From Halanaerobium salsuginis (lineage in GTDB: Bacteria; Bacillota; Halanaerobiia; Halanaerobiales; Halanaerobiaceae), in the NCBI RefSeq assembly GCF_900114545.1, contig NZ_FOTI01000013.1, positions 1 through 64,000 on the forward strand: DNA of 64,000 bases. Reading direction: 5' to 3'. The notes beneath the pieces were generated by a model. That model saw only the letters and a program-made list of their open reading frames with translations, ran no database searches and was not told the origin of the DNA. Positions 37,131 through 46,713 of the stretch are shown here, piece by piece. Both the position numbers and the translations under genes were made by a program. Position 1 is the first letter of the stretch; the number at the start of each line of letters is the position of its first letter.

Positions 37131-38499
37131 CTTTTCCCTGCCTTTCTAAATTAAATTTATTTTCAGCATAAATAATTTTTAAAATCTTATTCTGTTTAAT
37201 ATGCCAGGAAATTGTAACAGCATCAGCAGTTTCTCCAATTGTAATTGCTAAAGCCGCTATTATAGCTGCATTTAAGTTTGTATTTATAGTTAATATGATG
37301 AAACTAACAACAATAAATACCAAGCCTACTGTTTTCGCAACTGCAATAATAGCAGTTTGCTGTCTTCTCATCATTATTCCCCAGAAAATTTCTCGAAAAG
37401 CTCTAATAATCGGAAAAAAAACAAAAGCAAGAATAATTTTTTTAACTAAAATAGAAATTTGGGGATTAACTGCAATCAATTTAATTAAGATAAAATCTCC
37501 AACTGGAGTTAAAGATATTATTAGAAAAATTAAACTGGCTAATCCTCCTACAATAAGGGAAAATTTTAAAATTATCTGCCAATTAAAAGCATTAAGATCT
37601 TCACTATAGACTAAAGTACATTGATGCAGCATATCAAGGGACCCGACAAAAATCATTACTAAAGTCCAGCTTACTCCATAGGCAGCCAAATTGACAGTAC
37701 TAAAACTATTTCGAATAATTCCTGCCTGAACAATTGGCTGCACGAAAGGAACTAAAAAAGCCATAATTGCTATTGGAATAAAAAATTTTAAGATTGCTAT
37801 AAAACTAATTCGATAATTATTATTAGATAAATCAGCTATTACAGATTTATAATTGCCATAACTATGCCGTAAAGCAAAAAATATAAAAATAGATTCGATT
37901 GTAATACCCAACAGCCAGACTAAGCTAGCTGCCTTTATACCAGAAATAATTGGGTTTGCTGTTACCCAAATTAAAATAAAAGCAATACAGATAATTCTAA
38001 TTGTAACTCCTGGGGTTATCAATTTTGTTTTTTTTAAACTAATAGTTAATCCCTGAAAAATATTGCGAAAAGATTCTACCAGCGGGATAAAAGCCATTAT
38101 CCGGAGAGCCTGATAAGCAAAACTAATTTCCCGAGCTGTTTTTAATCCAATTAAATCACTTAAAATTAATTTGCCTAAATTAGTATAAGATAAAATTGAA
38201 ATTAAAGAAAAAATAAAAAAACCTAGCCCAAAAAGAAAAGTACTAACTAATCTAAAACTCTGCTGATCATTAACTAAAGCTGTTACAGTCTGACGAGCCA
38301 TATGTACAGGTGATTTAATTATATTAGTTATTCCTTTAGCAACTGCATAAACTGCTATCGTTATTTCAGGATAAGGTAAACGGGCTAAACTTGCATTAAC
38401 AGCATTATGTGAAATACCAATTATAATCGGCATTATTGCTAAAGGCAGAAAAAATAGAGCCAATTCCTGATATGAAATTATTTTTTGCTGATCTGCCAT
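37117..38499 (-). CDS. MOP-superfamily (MATE-like) membrane transporter
   Basis: 460 residues with about twelve hydrophobic helices in two halves. LFFLPLAIMPIIIGISHNAVNASLARLP at the start and PIVQAGIIRNSFSTVNLAAYGVSW in the second half have the feel of MATE/MOP flippases, with some likeness to the progressive-ankylosis (ANK) branch. The substrate is unknown; drugs, organic anions or glycans are all possible. Its stop codon lies inside the flavoprotein gene (14-bp overlap), so the two are made together. The upstream hydrolase gene is 12 bp away. Confidence 0.65.
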   Translation of the reverse strand: MADQQKIISYQELALFFLPLAIMPIIIGISHNAVNASLARLPYPEITIAVYAVAKGITNIIKSPVHMARQTVTALVNDQQSFRLVSTFLFGLGFFIFSLISILSYTNLGKLILSDLIGLKTAREISFAYQALRIMAFIPLVESFRNIFQGLTISLKKTKLITPGVTIRIICIAFILIWVTANPIISGIKAASLVWLLGITIESIFIFFALRHSYGNYKSVIADLSNNNYRISFIAILKFFIPIAIMAFLVPFVQPIVQAGIIRNSFSTVNLAAYGVSWTLVMIFVGSLDMLHQCTLVYSEDLNAFNWQIILKFSLIVGGLASLIFLIISLTPVGDFILIKLIAVNPQISILVKKIILAFVFFPIIRAFREIFWGIMMRRQQTAIIAVAKTVGLVFIVVSFIILTINTNLNAAIIAALAITIGETADAVTISWHIKQNKILKIIYAENKFNLERQGKDEAK

Positions 38500-38511
38500 T
38501 AAAAATGCTCC

Positions 38512-39564
38512 TTAATTAAATTTATTAAAAAACTCTATTGCCGGGCCAGCTTGAACAGCATGAGAACCCTCAATTAAACTAAAATCTAGCTTATTACTGC
38601 TGTGAAGTAATTTATATGCTTTAGCAGCTATCTGCTCAGCTTTTTTAGCTGATTCAATTGGAAAAAGTTGATCATGAACTGCTGCCTGTAATAATAATGG
38701 CTTAGGAGCAATAGCAGCCAGAATATCTGGTAATTCAGCATAATTAAGAATACCCGGCAGATAATTATCCAGACAATGTCTTCTGGCCATAATACTATCT
38801 TTATAAAATGATGGATATCCACTAACCATAACTGCATTTATTTCTGGTAAAAAAAGAGCTGCCAAAATAGCAATTGGGGCTCCACCAGAAAAGCCTACAC
38901 AATTAATCTCAGTTAATTCAAACTCATCATTTTCAGTTAAATATTTAACAGCACTCATTAAATCCAAGAGGCGGAGCTTAGCAGTTGTCTGTCCTAAAAG
39001 CAAAAGTTGACTGCTAATTCGATAACAAGAGTTAGCTGTTCTATCTTTTTTTAATTCAGGATCAGCTAAATAATCATCTCTTAACCTGCGATCTCCAAAG
39101 CCAATCAGCTCAGGCAGAATGACAATATAGCCTGCTTTAGCAAATTCAACTGCCAGGTCATTATGACAGGTAGACTGATCTAGTTTTTCACCCCGGGCAT
39201 TTAGACCAACAGCCTCTCGAACTCCATTGCCATGACCATGTGCAATAACTACTGCTTTTTGATTAAAATTTTTTATTTTAGGAAGTAGCAAATAAGCAGG
39301 TAATTCCAGATAGTCTTTAACTTTATATGAAATTCTTAATCTTATATAGTCAGTTAAAACTTCACGGTTAAGTAAAGTAACAGCTTGATCAACTTCTACT
39401 TGATCTGGTAAACCACCAATTACTTCTGCTAATTTTGCTTTCAAGTTTTCCCGCCATAATTTCCATTCAATTAAATTGGCAGCTTTAAAAATAAATTGTC
39501 GTTCTTTTTTTTGATAAAGCTTTTCCAGATAGATATCAGGAGAGAAGTCTTTATTTTTTTTCAT
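38512..39564 (-). CDS. Alpha/beta-hydrolase, acetyl-esterase-like, cytoplasmic
   Basis: 350 residues. AVVIAHGHGNG forms the oxyanion loop, NCVGFSGGAPIA carries the nucleophile Ser, VHDQLFPI the Asp and IEGSHAVQ the His. An N-terminal helical region of about 90 residues precedes the fold. It resembles the Abhydrolase_7/acetyl xylan esterase-like group. No signal peptide. Between GH28 and the transporter in an operon, it probably removes an acyl group from a pectic oligomer. Confidence 0.7.
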   Translation of the reverse strand: MKKNKDFSPDIYLEKLYQKKERQFIFKAANLIEWKLWRENLKAKLAEVIGGLPDQVEVDQAVTLLNREVLTDYIRLRISYKVKDYLELPAYLLLPKIKNFNQKAVVIAHGHGNGVREAVGLNARGEKLDQSTCHNDLAVEFAKAGYIVILPELIGFGDRRLRDDYLADPELKKDRTANSCYRISSQLLLLGQTTAKLRLLDLMSAVKYLTENDEFELTEINCVGFSGGAPIAILAALFLPEINAVMVSGYPSFYKDSIMARRHCLDNYLPGILNYAELPDILAAIAPKPLLLQAAVHDQLFPIESAKKAEQIAAKAYKLLHSSNKLDFSLIEGSHAVQAGPAIEFFNKFN

Positions 39565-39588
39565 TATTAGCCTGACCCCTTTCGATTT

Positions 39589-40911
39589 CTATTGCTGTTG
39601 ACAGCTGCATTCGCTTACTTCTAGTTGATCAACATTGCTAAATTTAAATTGTAGCTCAGCTTTTAGCTTAAGCTTTACCTGCTTTAAATTCAATCTACTA
39701 AGATTACTTACTTGAAGACCTTTACTGCCAGATAAATCAATTTTTTCTAAAGTTATAGATTCCATTTTCTGTTCAGGTAAACCTCGTAATACTATTGGCT
39801 GTTCAATATTTTCTCCACTTATATTACGTATAGTAATATTTCTAAATAAAGGAGGCATTTCTGTCTGTGGTTCAACAGTTGTTGCATCATAATACATATT
39901 TAAAATGATCCCTTCTGCCCGTAGATCATTAATCTCTATATCTTCAAATAACAGATTCTCTACTACACCACCACGACCTCTCATTGATTTAAGTCGAATG
40001 CCACGTTCACCGCCATTAAAACTACAATTATGAACATGAATATTTTTTACTCCACCTGACATTTCACTGCCAATTACTATCCCACCGTGACCTTCTTTAG
40101 CTTTACAATTACGAATAACTAAATTCTCACAGGGTTTATTAACTCGCCGTCCATCTTCATTAATTCCTGACTTAATAGCTATACAGTCATCTCCTGTTTC
40201 AAAATCACAGTTCTCAATTAACATATTGCTACATGAGTCAGGATTTATACCATCTGTATTCGGACCATTAGTAATTATTTTTAAGTTTCTAATAATTGTA
40301 TTTTCACAATAAACGGGATGAATTGTCCACATTGGTCCATCAACTATAGTAATCCCTTCAATAAGAATATTTTTAGAATTAATTGGCTGAATAAACTGTG
40401 GTCGCAGGCCTTTTTCAATCCCAAAAATACGATCTGCAACAGCTATGTCATTATATTGAGCATCATATAATTTCTGGGCTGCCTGCTGCTGAGTTTGTTT
40501 CCAGGGCCACCATTTTTCACCATTGCCAACTAGTTTACCCTGGCCAGTAAGAGCAATATTTTCACAATTAGCAGCATAAATTAAAGGTGAATAATTATAA
40601 CATTCATTTCCTTCCCAGCGGGTAAAAACTACTGGTAAATAATCAGCAAAATTATCACTAAAATAAATGGTAGCATCTGCTTCAAGTCTTAAATTAATAT
40701 TACTTTTAAAGTGAATTGGGCCTGTAAACCAATCACCAGCTGGAACTAAAACTGTACCTCCACCTGCTTGATGGCAGCTATTTATTGCTTCTGCAAAAAC
40801 TTCACTATTATCAAATTTACCATCACCAACAGCTCCAAATTCCTTTATATTAAAAGTTTTCTCTGGAAATTCAGGCTGTCTAACCGTAACTTCAAACTCA
40901 TTTTTTAACAT
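39589..40911 (-). CDS. GH28 polygalacturonase, cytoplasmic
   Basis: About 440 residues. Motifs NTDG (PNTDGINPDSC), GDD (TGDDCIAIKSG), GHGG and RLK (RLKSMRGRGG) are complete, and NIKEFGAVGDGKFDN starts the helix. The third GH28 domain in the locus, closest in layout to 31788-33074, with an additional insert near residues 140-190 (WKQTQQQAAQKLYDAQYND). No signal peptide. The ATG at 40911 follows GGAGG; the in-frame TTG at 40923 overlaps that site. Confidence 0.9.
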   Translation of the reverse strand: MLKNEFEVTVRQPEFPEKTFNIKEFGAVGDGKFDNSEVFAEAINSCHQAGGGTVLVPAGDWFTGPIHFKSNINLRLEADATIYFSDNFADYLPVVFTRWEGNECYNYSPLIYAANCENIALTGQGKLVGNGEKWWPWKQTQQQAAQKLYDAQYNDIAVADRIFGIEKGLRPQFIQPINSKNILIEGITIVDGPMWTIHPVYCENTIIRNLKIITNGPNTDGINPDSCSNMLIENCDFETGDDCIAIKSGINEDGRRVNKPCENLVIRNCKAKEGHGGIVIGSEMSGGVKNIHVHNCSFNGGERGIRLKSMRGRGGVVENLLFEDIEINDLRAEGIILNMYYDATTVEPQTEMPPLFRNITIRNISGENIEQPIVLRGLPEQKMESITLEKIDLSGSKGLQVSNLSRLNLKQVKLKLKAELQFKFSNVDQLEVSECSCQQQ

Positions 40912-40946
40912 TTTAACCTCCAATTAACTTAAAATTTTAATACCAT

Positions 40947-41933
40947 TTAAAATTCAATTACTTTATTTTGATCTGCAGAATTTCTAGCACAGAGAGCTGC
41001 TTGAGTTACTCGAAAAGACTCTTGCGCACTGATCAAACAAGTTTTTTCACCTTTTAGATCAGCTAAAAAGTCAGCAAATATTTCTTCTGCTGCCACTAGA
41101 GGTATTTCTCTAATACCATCAATTTGATCATTAATTAAATAGACTTTTTCTTTTAGAACTTCAATTACACCAGTAGTTCCAGCAATTCTGATACGATCAT
41201 CATCATGACTGGGAGCTTTAGCTGGGCGCAGATAATCAATATTAACTGACCCAAATACATCATCTTCAAATCTAAAATGACAGAGTGCACTTGCTTCCAG
41301 TTCACCATGGTTGTGATTAGACTTTGCTGAATGAGAAGCATAAACTGATTTAAAATCTTTTCCACTCAACCACTGCATCCAGTCAATAGCATGACTGCCT
41401 ACCCAGGGAATAGTGCCGCCATAGCTAACTCTTTTTTTATAAAAATCTTCCCGCTCACCAAGCCGATAAGATTTTTGGGCATTCATTAATCTAACTTCTC
41501 CTATTGCACCTGCTTTAATCTGACGATAAGCTGTTAAAAACCACGGTTTATAGCGAATTCCAAACATAGCAGCCAGACGAGATTTGCTTGCTTGATAAGC
41601 ATTTCTTACCTTTTCTAGATCAGCTAAAGTAGTCGCTATAGGCTTTTCAACAAACAAATCAATATCTTGTTTTAAGACATCAATTGCTATACGAGCATGA
41701 TCACCAAAATGACAGGCAACAGCTGCTACATCAGGCTCTAACTCAGCTAACATTTTTTGATAGTCTTCATACTTTTTTATATCATAATCACGTTTTAACT
41801 TTTGATATAAAGGTGTTACATCTTCTCCTGCAGAACCAGGTGCGATACCAATAATTTCATCTTCATAATTATTTTTTAACCCATTAACCACATATTTAGT
41901 ATGTCCTGTTGCACCAATTAAAACTATTTTCAT
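40947..41933 (-). CDS. Gfo/Idh/MocA-family oxidoreductase
   Basis: 328 residues. VLIGATGHTKYVVNGL is an NAD(P)-binding motif, and DLFVEKPIATTL carries the EKP lysine of the family. SYGGTIPWVGSHAIDWMQWLSG contains the conserved histidine-aspartate pair of the substrate site. The family oxidises or isomerises cyclic sugars through keto intermediates; the substrate here is unknown. First gene of the run down to 33310, 28 bp downstream of a regulon palindrome. Confidence 0.8.
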   Translation of the reverse strand: MKIVLIGATGHTKYVVNGLKNNYEDEIIGIAPGSAGEDVTPLYQKLKRDYDIKKYEDYQKMLAELEPDVAAVACHFGDHARIAIDVLKQDIDLFVEKPIATTLADLEKVRNAYQASKSRLAAMFGIRYKPWFLTAYRQIKAGAIGEVRLMNAQKSYRLGEREDFYKKRVSYGGTIPWVGSHAIDWMQWLSGKDFKSVYASHSAKSNHNHGELEASALCHFRFEDDVFGSVNIDYLRPAKAPSHDDDRIRIAGTTGVIEVLKEKVYLINDQIDGIREIPLVAAEEIFADFLADLKGEKTCLISAQESFRVTQAALCARNSADQNKVIEF

Positions 41934-41960
41934 AAACTAATCACTCCCTATTAATCTTTT

Positions 41961-41974
41961 GGAAAACAATTTCC
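41961..41974. promoter_or_regulatory. Pectin-regulon palindrome GGAAAACAATTTCC
   Basis: Identical to 54568-54581. It lies 28 bp before the Gfo/Idh/MocA start codon, between the uxaA stop and the next operon. No convincing -35/-10 pair was found beside it. Confidence 0.6.
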
Positions 41975-42006
41975 TTAATTACAAAGAAGCTTAATAATTC
42001 AAACAG

Positions 42007-42034
42007 GGAAATAAAATTAATTAATTTTATTTCC
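42007..42034 (-). terminator. Hairpin downstream of uxaA
   Basis: Twelve-base perfect arms (GGAAATAAAATT and its complement) around AATT. The stem is AT-rich and is followed by CCTGTTTG on the minus strand, so termination is possible but weak. Confidence 0.45.
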
Positions 42035-42070
42035 TCTGCCCAATTTAAGTTACAGTTAAATTCACTTTAT

Positions 42071-43576
42071 TTAAAGAGTAACGCCATCTTTAAAAATAGC
42101 AATCTCGCGATAATTATGCTCTTCATTTTTAGTTTTAATATCTTTTGAAGCAACTTTAAGTAAATAATCAAAAAATTCTCCAGCAAGATCATCCATCTGC
42201 CTATCTTCTAATAGCTGACCTGCATTAAAATCAATCCAGTTTTGTTTTTTCTCATAGATTCTACTATTCGAAGAAACTTTAACTGTTGGTACAGGACCAC
42301 CAAATGGGGTACCTCTTCCAGTTGTAAATAAAACCATATGAGCACCAGAAACTGAAAGTGCTGTAGTAGCTACCAGATCATTGCCAGGGCTTTCTAATAA
42401 GTTCAAGCCCTTACCTTCAACTGGATCACCATAAAAGAAAACATCATTTACAATGCCTGTACCCCCTTTTTGAGTACAGCCCAATGATTTTTCTTCTAAA
42501 GTAGTAATTCCACCTTCTTTATTTCCTGGAGATGGATTCTCATAAATTTCCTGATCATGAGAAATAAAATAATCTTTAAAACCATTAACTAATTTAACTA
42601 CTTTATCAAAAGTAGCTTTATCTTTAGCTCGGTTCATTAAAATAGTTTCTGCTCCAAACATCTCAGGTACTTCTGTTAAAATACTAGTTCCACCATAAGC
42701 AGCTAATTTATCAGATATTTTTCCTAGAAGTGGATTGGCTGTTACACCAGAAAACCCATCTGAACCGCCACATTTTAAGCCAATTTTAAGCTCAGAGACT
42801 GGAATATCTTCTTGCTCAAATTTTTGGGCGTAATCAATTAACCCATCTAAAATTGATTCTGCAACTTTGAGATCATCTTCTACATCCTGTAAATCAATAA
42901 ATTTAACTCGATCAGAATTATATTCACCAATTATTTCTTTGAAATCAGCAATCAAATTATTTTCACAGCCTAAACCAACTACTAAAACTGCAGCTGCATT
43001 AGGATGATTTACCATCCCTGCTAGAGCTTTTTGAGTGTTTTTTAAATCACCAGCCAGCTGAGAACATCCATAAGGATGAGGAAAGGCATGAATACTATCA
43101 ATTTTACCAGCATCAATTAAGGGTTGATGTTTTATTTCTGCCTGTAAAGCCATCCTCTCTACAACTTTATTAATACAGCCAACTGTATTAATAATCCAGA
43201 TATCATTTCTAATCCCAACTTTTCCATTTTTTCTTCTATAACCACGAAAAGTTGGGATTTCTTCTGGTTTTGTGGTCTCAGGTAGATCAGGCTGATAATT
43301 ATAATTTAATTTCCCTTCTAAAGCTGTTTTTAAATTATGAGTATGAATCCATTCTCCTTTTTTTACAGCTGCAGTTGTTTTACCAATTGGAAAGCCATAA
43401 CGGATTACTTCTTCTCCAGCTTTAAAATCACGCAGAGCTACTTTATGACCAACAGGAATATCAGCTAATAGTTCTATTTTTTCAGAACCTACTGTTATAT
43501 TTTGACCAGCTTTTAACTCTTCGACAGCTATTACAATATTATCATTTTTATTTATTAAAAGTGTTTTTGTTCCCAT
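42071..43576 (-). CDS. uxaA: Altronate dehydratase
   Basis: 501 residues, the full two-part enzyme: an N-terminal SAF domain (about 1-95, VALRDFKAGEEVIRYGFPIG) and the C-terminal dehydratase (FRGYRRKNGKVGIRNDIWIINTVGCIN, FPHPYGCSQL, LKCGGSDGFSGVTANP). It dehydrates D-altronate to 2-keto-3-deoxygluconate, the last uronate-specific step, and depends on iron. It is the last gene of the operon starting at 54266, after a hairpin (43598-43629) that separates it from uxaC. Confidence 0.92.
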   Translation of the reverse strand: MGTKTLLINKNDNIVIAVEELKAGQNITVGSEKIELLADIPVGHKVALRDFKAGEEVIRYGFPIGKTTAAVKKGEWIHTHNLKTALEGKLNYNYQPDLPETTKPEEIPTFRGYRRKNGKVGIRNDIWIINTVGCINKVVERMALQAEIKHQPLIDAGKIDSIHAFPHPYGCSQLAGDLKNTQKALAGMVNHPNAAAVLVVGLGCENNLIADFKEIIGEYNSDRVKFIDLQDVEDDLKVAESILDGLIDYAQKFEQEDIPVSELKIGLKCGGSDGFSGVTANPLLGKISDKLAAYGGTSILTEVPEMFGAETILMNRAKDKATFDKVVKLVNGFKDYFISHDQEIYENPSPGNKEGGITTLEEKSLGCTQKGGTGIVNDVFFYGDPVEGKGLNLLESPGNDLVATTALSVSGAHMVLFTTGRGTPFGGPVPTVKVSSNSRIYEKKQNWIDFNAGQLLEDRQMDDLAGEFFDYLLKVASKDIKTKNEEHNYREIAIFKDGVTL

Positions 43577-43597
43577 TTGAACCTCCTAGTTATTTTA

Positions 43598-43629
43598 AAT
43601 AGCCTGGAATATAAAATCTCCAGGCTATT
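43598..43629 (-). other. Hairpin between uxaC and uxaA
   Basis: Perfect 11-base arms (AATAGCCTGGA and its complement). Followed on the minus strand by TTAAAATAACT, not a real T run. It may attenuate transcription or protect the upstream mRNA. Confidence 0.5.
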
Positions 43630-43677
43630 AAATTTCTATTTACTTAGTTTGATCTCTATTTAATTCTAATTTATTAA

Positions 43678-45048
43678 TTACTTTTCACTAAAAAATAGTT
43701 TTTTGGGACCATAATAACTAACATGAGCTACTAAATCAGCAGCTACATTATAAGGCATTCTACCTCTATCAACCTGACGGCCAACAACATTAGCTAGAGT
43801 TCTTCTAAACATTTCTGTCCGGGAAGAATAAGACATTAATTTACGGGAGTCAGTTACCATACCGGCTAAATTATAAAATAAATCAACAGTTGTTACCTGC
43901 TGCATTTGTTTTTCCATTCCATAAGGACTATCAGTTAACCACCAGGGTGCTCCCAGAGAAACATTGGGGAAAGCTCTGGAAATAGTTGAAGCTGTAAACC
44001 AGTGGGTTGGTTCCATAGTATAAAGAACAATATCCAGTTTAGAATCAAACTGGTTAACAAAGTATCTAATATTTTCAGCAATCTCAATATCACTATTTGA
44101 AATATCGCCACCTGCATCGGGTCCTAAATTATCGTATACTTTTTCTCGATAATCACGAATAGCTCCAATATGAAGTTGAGTCACCCAACCACTAGCCTGG
44201 TTTAACTTAGCAAATTCAAGCAGAATGAAAGCTTTAAAATCTCTAATTTCTTTGCTGCTCAATTCCTCTCCAGCAACTGCTTTTTTATAAATCACAGCAG
44301 CATCTCCTTCTGCTACAGCATAAGAAATAGGTTCAACAATACCATGATCACTAGCAACACAGCCTTGTTCAGCAAAATAATCATGTGATTTTTGCAGAGC
44401 AGTTAATAAACCGCTTAAATCGTCAACTTCTGTTTTGAAAGCATCTCCTAATTTAGTAACATATTCTTGCCATTTATCTGCTTCAATATTCATTATTTTA
44501 TCAGGTCGCCAGGTAGGTAAAATTTTAACTCCATCTACTTGCTGACGTGCTTTTTTATGACCTTCAAGTAAAGAATATGGTTCATCGGTAGTGCACATAA
44601 TCTCTACATTCATTTCCTTTAGAACATTTTGGGGCTTCATTGCAGAAGTAGCCAACATATTTTTAGTCTTCTGCCAGATCATTTCTGCAGTATGAGCAGA
44701 AATTGCTTCTTCAATACCAAATCTTCTTTTTAAATCAAGATGAATCCATTCATAAGTTGGATTACCGGCAATTTCTGGGAAAATACCTGCTAAAGCTAAC
44801 CATTTTTCTTTATTAGTAGCAGAACCAGTAATTTTTTCTTCAGGTACACCTCTTTTACGCATCATTTCCCAGACATAATGATCAGTTGCTGCTTCAACTT
44901 CCCAGATGTCCGACCAGCCTTCATTTTTGAGAATTTCATCAATATCACCATGATTATGAGCATCAAGAATAGGTAAATTCTCAATTTCCTGATATAATTT
45001 AGCAGCTGTTTCTCCTTCAAGTAAATAATTTTTGTCTAAAAAAGCCAT
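43678..45048 (-). CDS. uxaC: Uronate isomerase
   Basis: About 456 residues, an amidohydrolase-type barrel. LPILDAHNHGDIDEIL supplies the metal-binding His-x-His-like motif; LHIGAIRDYR, and SLGAPWWLTDSPYGM with TDSRKLMSYSSRTEMFRR at the end are diagnostic of UxaC. It isomerises D-galacturonate to D-tagaturonate and D-glucuronate to D-fructuronate. The ATG at 45048 is preceded by AAGGAGGAG; a further 16-residue extension to 45096 would overlap uxaE and has no ribosome site. Confidence 0.92.
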   Translation of the reverse strand: MAFLDKNYLLEGETAAKLYQEIENLPILDAHNHGDIDEILKNEGWSDIWEVEAATDHYVWEMMRKRGVPEEKITGSATNKEKWLALAGIFPEIAGNPTYEWIHLDLKRRFGIEEAISAHTAEMIWQKTKNMLATSAMKPQNVLKEMNVEIMCTTDEPYSLLEGHKKARQQVDGVKILPTWRPDKIMNIEADKWQEYVTKLGDAFKTEVDDLSGLLTALQKSHDYFAEQGCVASDHGIVEPISYAVAEGDAAVIYKKAVAGEELSSKEIRDFKAFILLEFAKLNQASGWVTQLHIGAIRDYREKVYDNLGPDAGGDISNSDIEIAENIRYFVNQFDSKLDIVLYTMEPTHWFTASTISRAFPNVSLGAPWWLTDSPYGMEKQMQQVTTVDLFYNLAGMVTDSRKLMSYSSRTEMFRRTLANVVGRQVDRGRMPYNVAADLVAHVSYYGPKKLFFSEK

Positions 45049-45078
45049 TTTACTCCTCCTTAAATCTATCTTTAATTT

Positions 45079-45092
45079 TGAAATTGTTTTCA
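45079..45092. promoter_or_regulatory. Degenerate pectin-regulon palindrome before uxaC
   Basis: TGAAATTGTTTTCA reads as TGAAAACAATTTCA on the minus strand, sharing twelve inner bases with 41961-41974. It lies at the end of uxaE, 31 bp before uxaC, so it would be an internal site in the operon. Confidence 0.4.
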
Positions 45093-46616
45093 TCAAGCTT
45101 GATAAAATCCTAATTCTTCGAGATGACGTCCAATATGACTGGCTAAAGCTGATCGATATTCTTTCTCATGATCAGACCAGCAGCTATAAAGCCGATCTCT
45201 AAAAATATAATTACCATCTCTTTTATCCTGCAGAATAAAACCATAGGTAATATGCAAAAGCTGTCTTACTTCATTAATTTCTAACAGCTGACCTAGTTCA
45301 GCATCACTTATTTTAGCAAGTGATGGCACTTTATCAAGATCAGTAGTTACATGATAATATTCCTTAGCAGCAGAAAATTTTTCTAAAGCATAAGCATGAA
45401 TATCACGATATAAGGCGGGATCATGCTCAGCAATCACCTTAACTGCTGCTAACCAATTTGTCCCGGCGGTTTTAACATGAACTCTTCCCCCAGTATATTT
45501 ACCGATAATTGGGAAAACACTAAATTTATCACTTCCAGAATGAATACTAAGTTTATAGCCAAATAAATCAGCAATTTCAGCATGAACTTTAAATTCTTTT
45601 TTAAACTGCTCTAAATCACCTATATAATCAATACCTTTCTGAAATTCTCCCACGAAACGAGGTGCTAAACTATTAACTTTTATTTTATTTCTTTTTAGCT
45701 CATTAGCTACAAAATAGTGAGCTTCCAGAGTAGTTGCAGTTGAAGTTTCATCAATAGAAATTTCAAAATCAACATCTCTTTCTGATTTTTTTAATAAGTG
45801 ATTTATCTCAGCAGCAAAGTCAATCATTTTATAATAAATCAAAACAATTTCTTTAAGTTTATCTACTGTATATTCCAACTCATAACCAGAATTCAAAACA
45901 AATGTTTTGTTGAGATAGGTATCTTCCCAACCATTTCTCAAATGTTCTGGAACTTCCTGATAAAGTTCATCAATTTCTGCCTCAGATAGCTGATCCAGAT
46001 CATCATTGATATATTCTGTGCAGTCAAGAGTTAACATTGTATAACCAAGATCAAGTGCATTTTCTATATCTGTTTTTTGCTTTAAATGATCAGCATCAGC
46101 AGCAAAACCAGCTTGATAACCTTCCTGAAAAACAGCCCAACTTACATCATCAAGAACTGACTTAAATGTTCTTCCAGTAAGATTTAGTTCCCTTACAGAC
46201 TGCTGTGCCAGGACAGGTAGTGCCTTACTCTCTCTAACTACAGCTATATGGCCAGGAGTTGCTATTCCAAGACGATCGCCAAGACCAATGCTGGCAGTTT
46301 GATTACCAAGAGCTTGAGGAGCTGTAAAAGAGAATAGCTCTCTCAATATCTCTGCATTATAGTGACTCAAAGGAGCCAGCTTAGCTTTAAAACCAGCCAG
46401 TTTTTCAGTCTTTCCCTGAAAACGTTCAAACTCTTTACTTTGATTTAAAATAATGAGTTTTTTACTTTGATCTACTTTAGCTAAAAAATAAAAGGACTTG
46501 CCTTTTTTAATAATAGATTTGGGATAGATTCTATAGTCATCAGCATATTCAGCAACCTTCTGGATAGCATCTTTCGAAGTACCAACTAGTTCTTCTGCAA
46601 AATCTTTCCAGGACAT
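45093..46616 (-). CDS. uxaE: Tagaturonate epimerase
   Basis: About 507 residues. The sequence runs as in UxaE of Thermotoga and relatives: IGLGDRLGIATPGHIA near the start, FAADADHLK, FEISIDETSTATT, LAPRFVGEFQKGIDY and YKLSIHSGSDKFSVFP. The family epimerises D-tagaturonate and D-fructuronate, linking galacturonate and glucuronate catabolism. The ATG at 46616 follows GGGAGG; an in-frame TTG at 46631 precedes that site. Between uxaB and uxaC. Confidence 0.9.
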   Translation of the reverse strand: MSWKDFAEELVGTSKDAIQKVAEYADDYRIYPKSIIKKGKSFYFLAKVDQSKKLIILNQSKEFERFQGKTEKLAGFKAKLAPLSHYNAEILRELFSFTAPQALGNQTASIGLGDRLGIATPGHIAVVRESKALPVLAQQSVRELNLTGRTFKSVLDDVSWAVFQEGYQAGFAADADHLKQKTDIENALDLGYTMLTLDCTEYINDDLDQLSEAEIDELYQEVPEHLRNGWEDTYLNKTFVLNSGYELEYTVDKLKEIVLIYYKMIDFAAEINHLLKKSERDVDFEISIDETSTATTLEAHYFVANELKRNKIKVNSLAPRFVGEFQKGIDYIGDLEQFKKEFKVHAEIADLFGYKLSIHSGSDKFSVFPIIGKYTGGRVHVKTAGTNWLAAVKVIAEHDPALYRDIHAYALEKFSAAKEYYHVTTDLDKVPSLAKISDAELGQLLEINEVRQLLHITYGFILQDKRDGNYIFRDRLYSCWSDHEKEYRSALASHIGRHLEELGFYQA

Positions 46617-46713
46617 AATATTACCTCCCAATTTGTTAATAAAATTTAGTTTTAATACTAATCTAAACAGCTTTATAAATTAAATTTTTCTGTTTAAAAT
46701 AAAGTATTATTCT

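Noticed and set aside
37295-37609. A 104-codon plus-strand frame opposite the MOP-type transporter
   Set aside because: It mirrors the hydrophobic coding strand and shows no start signals.
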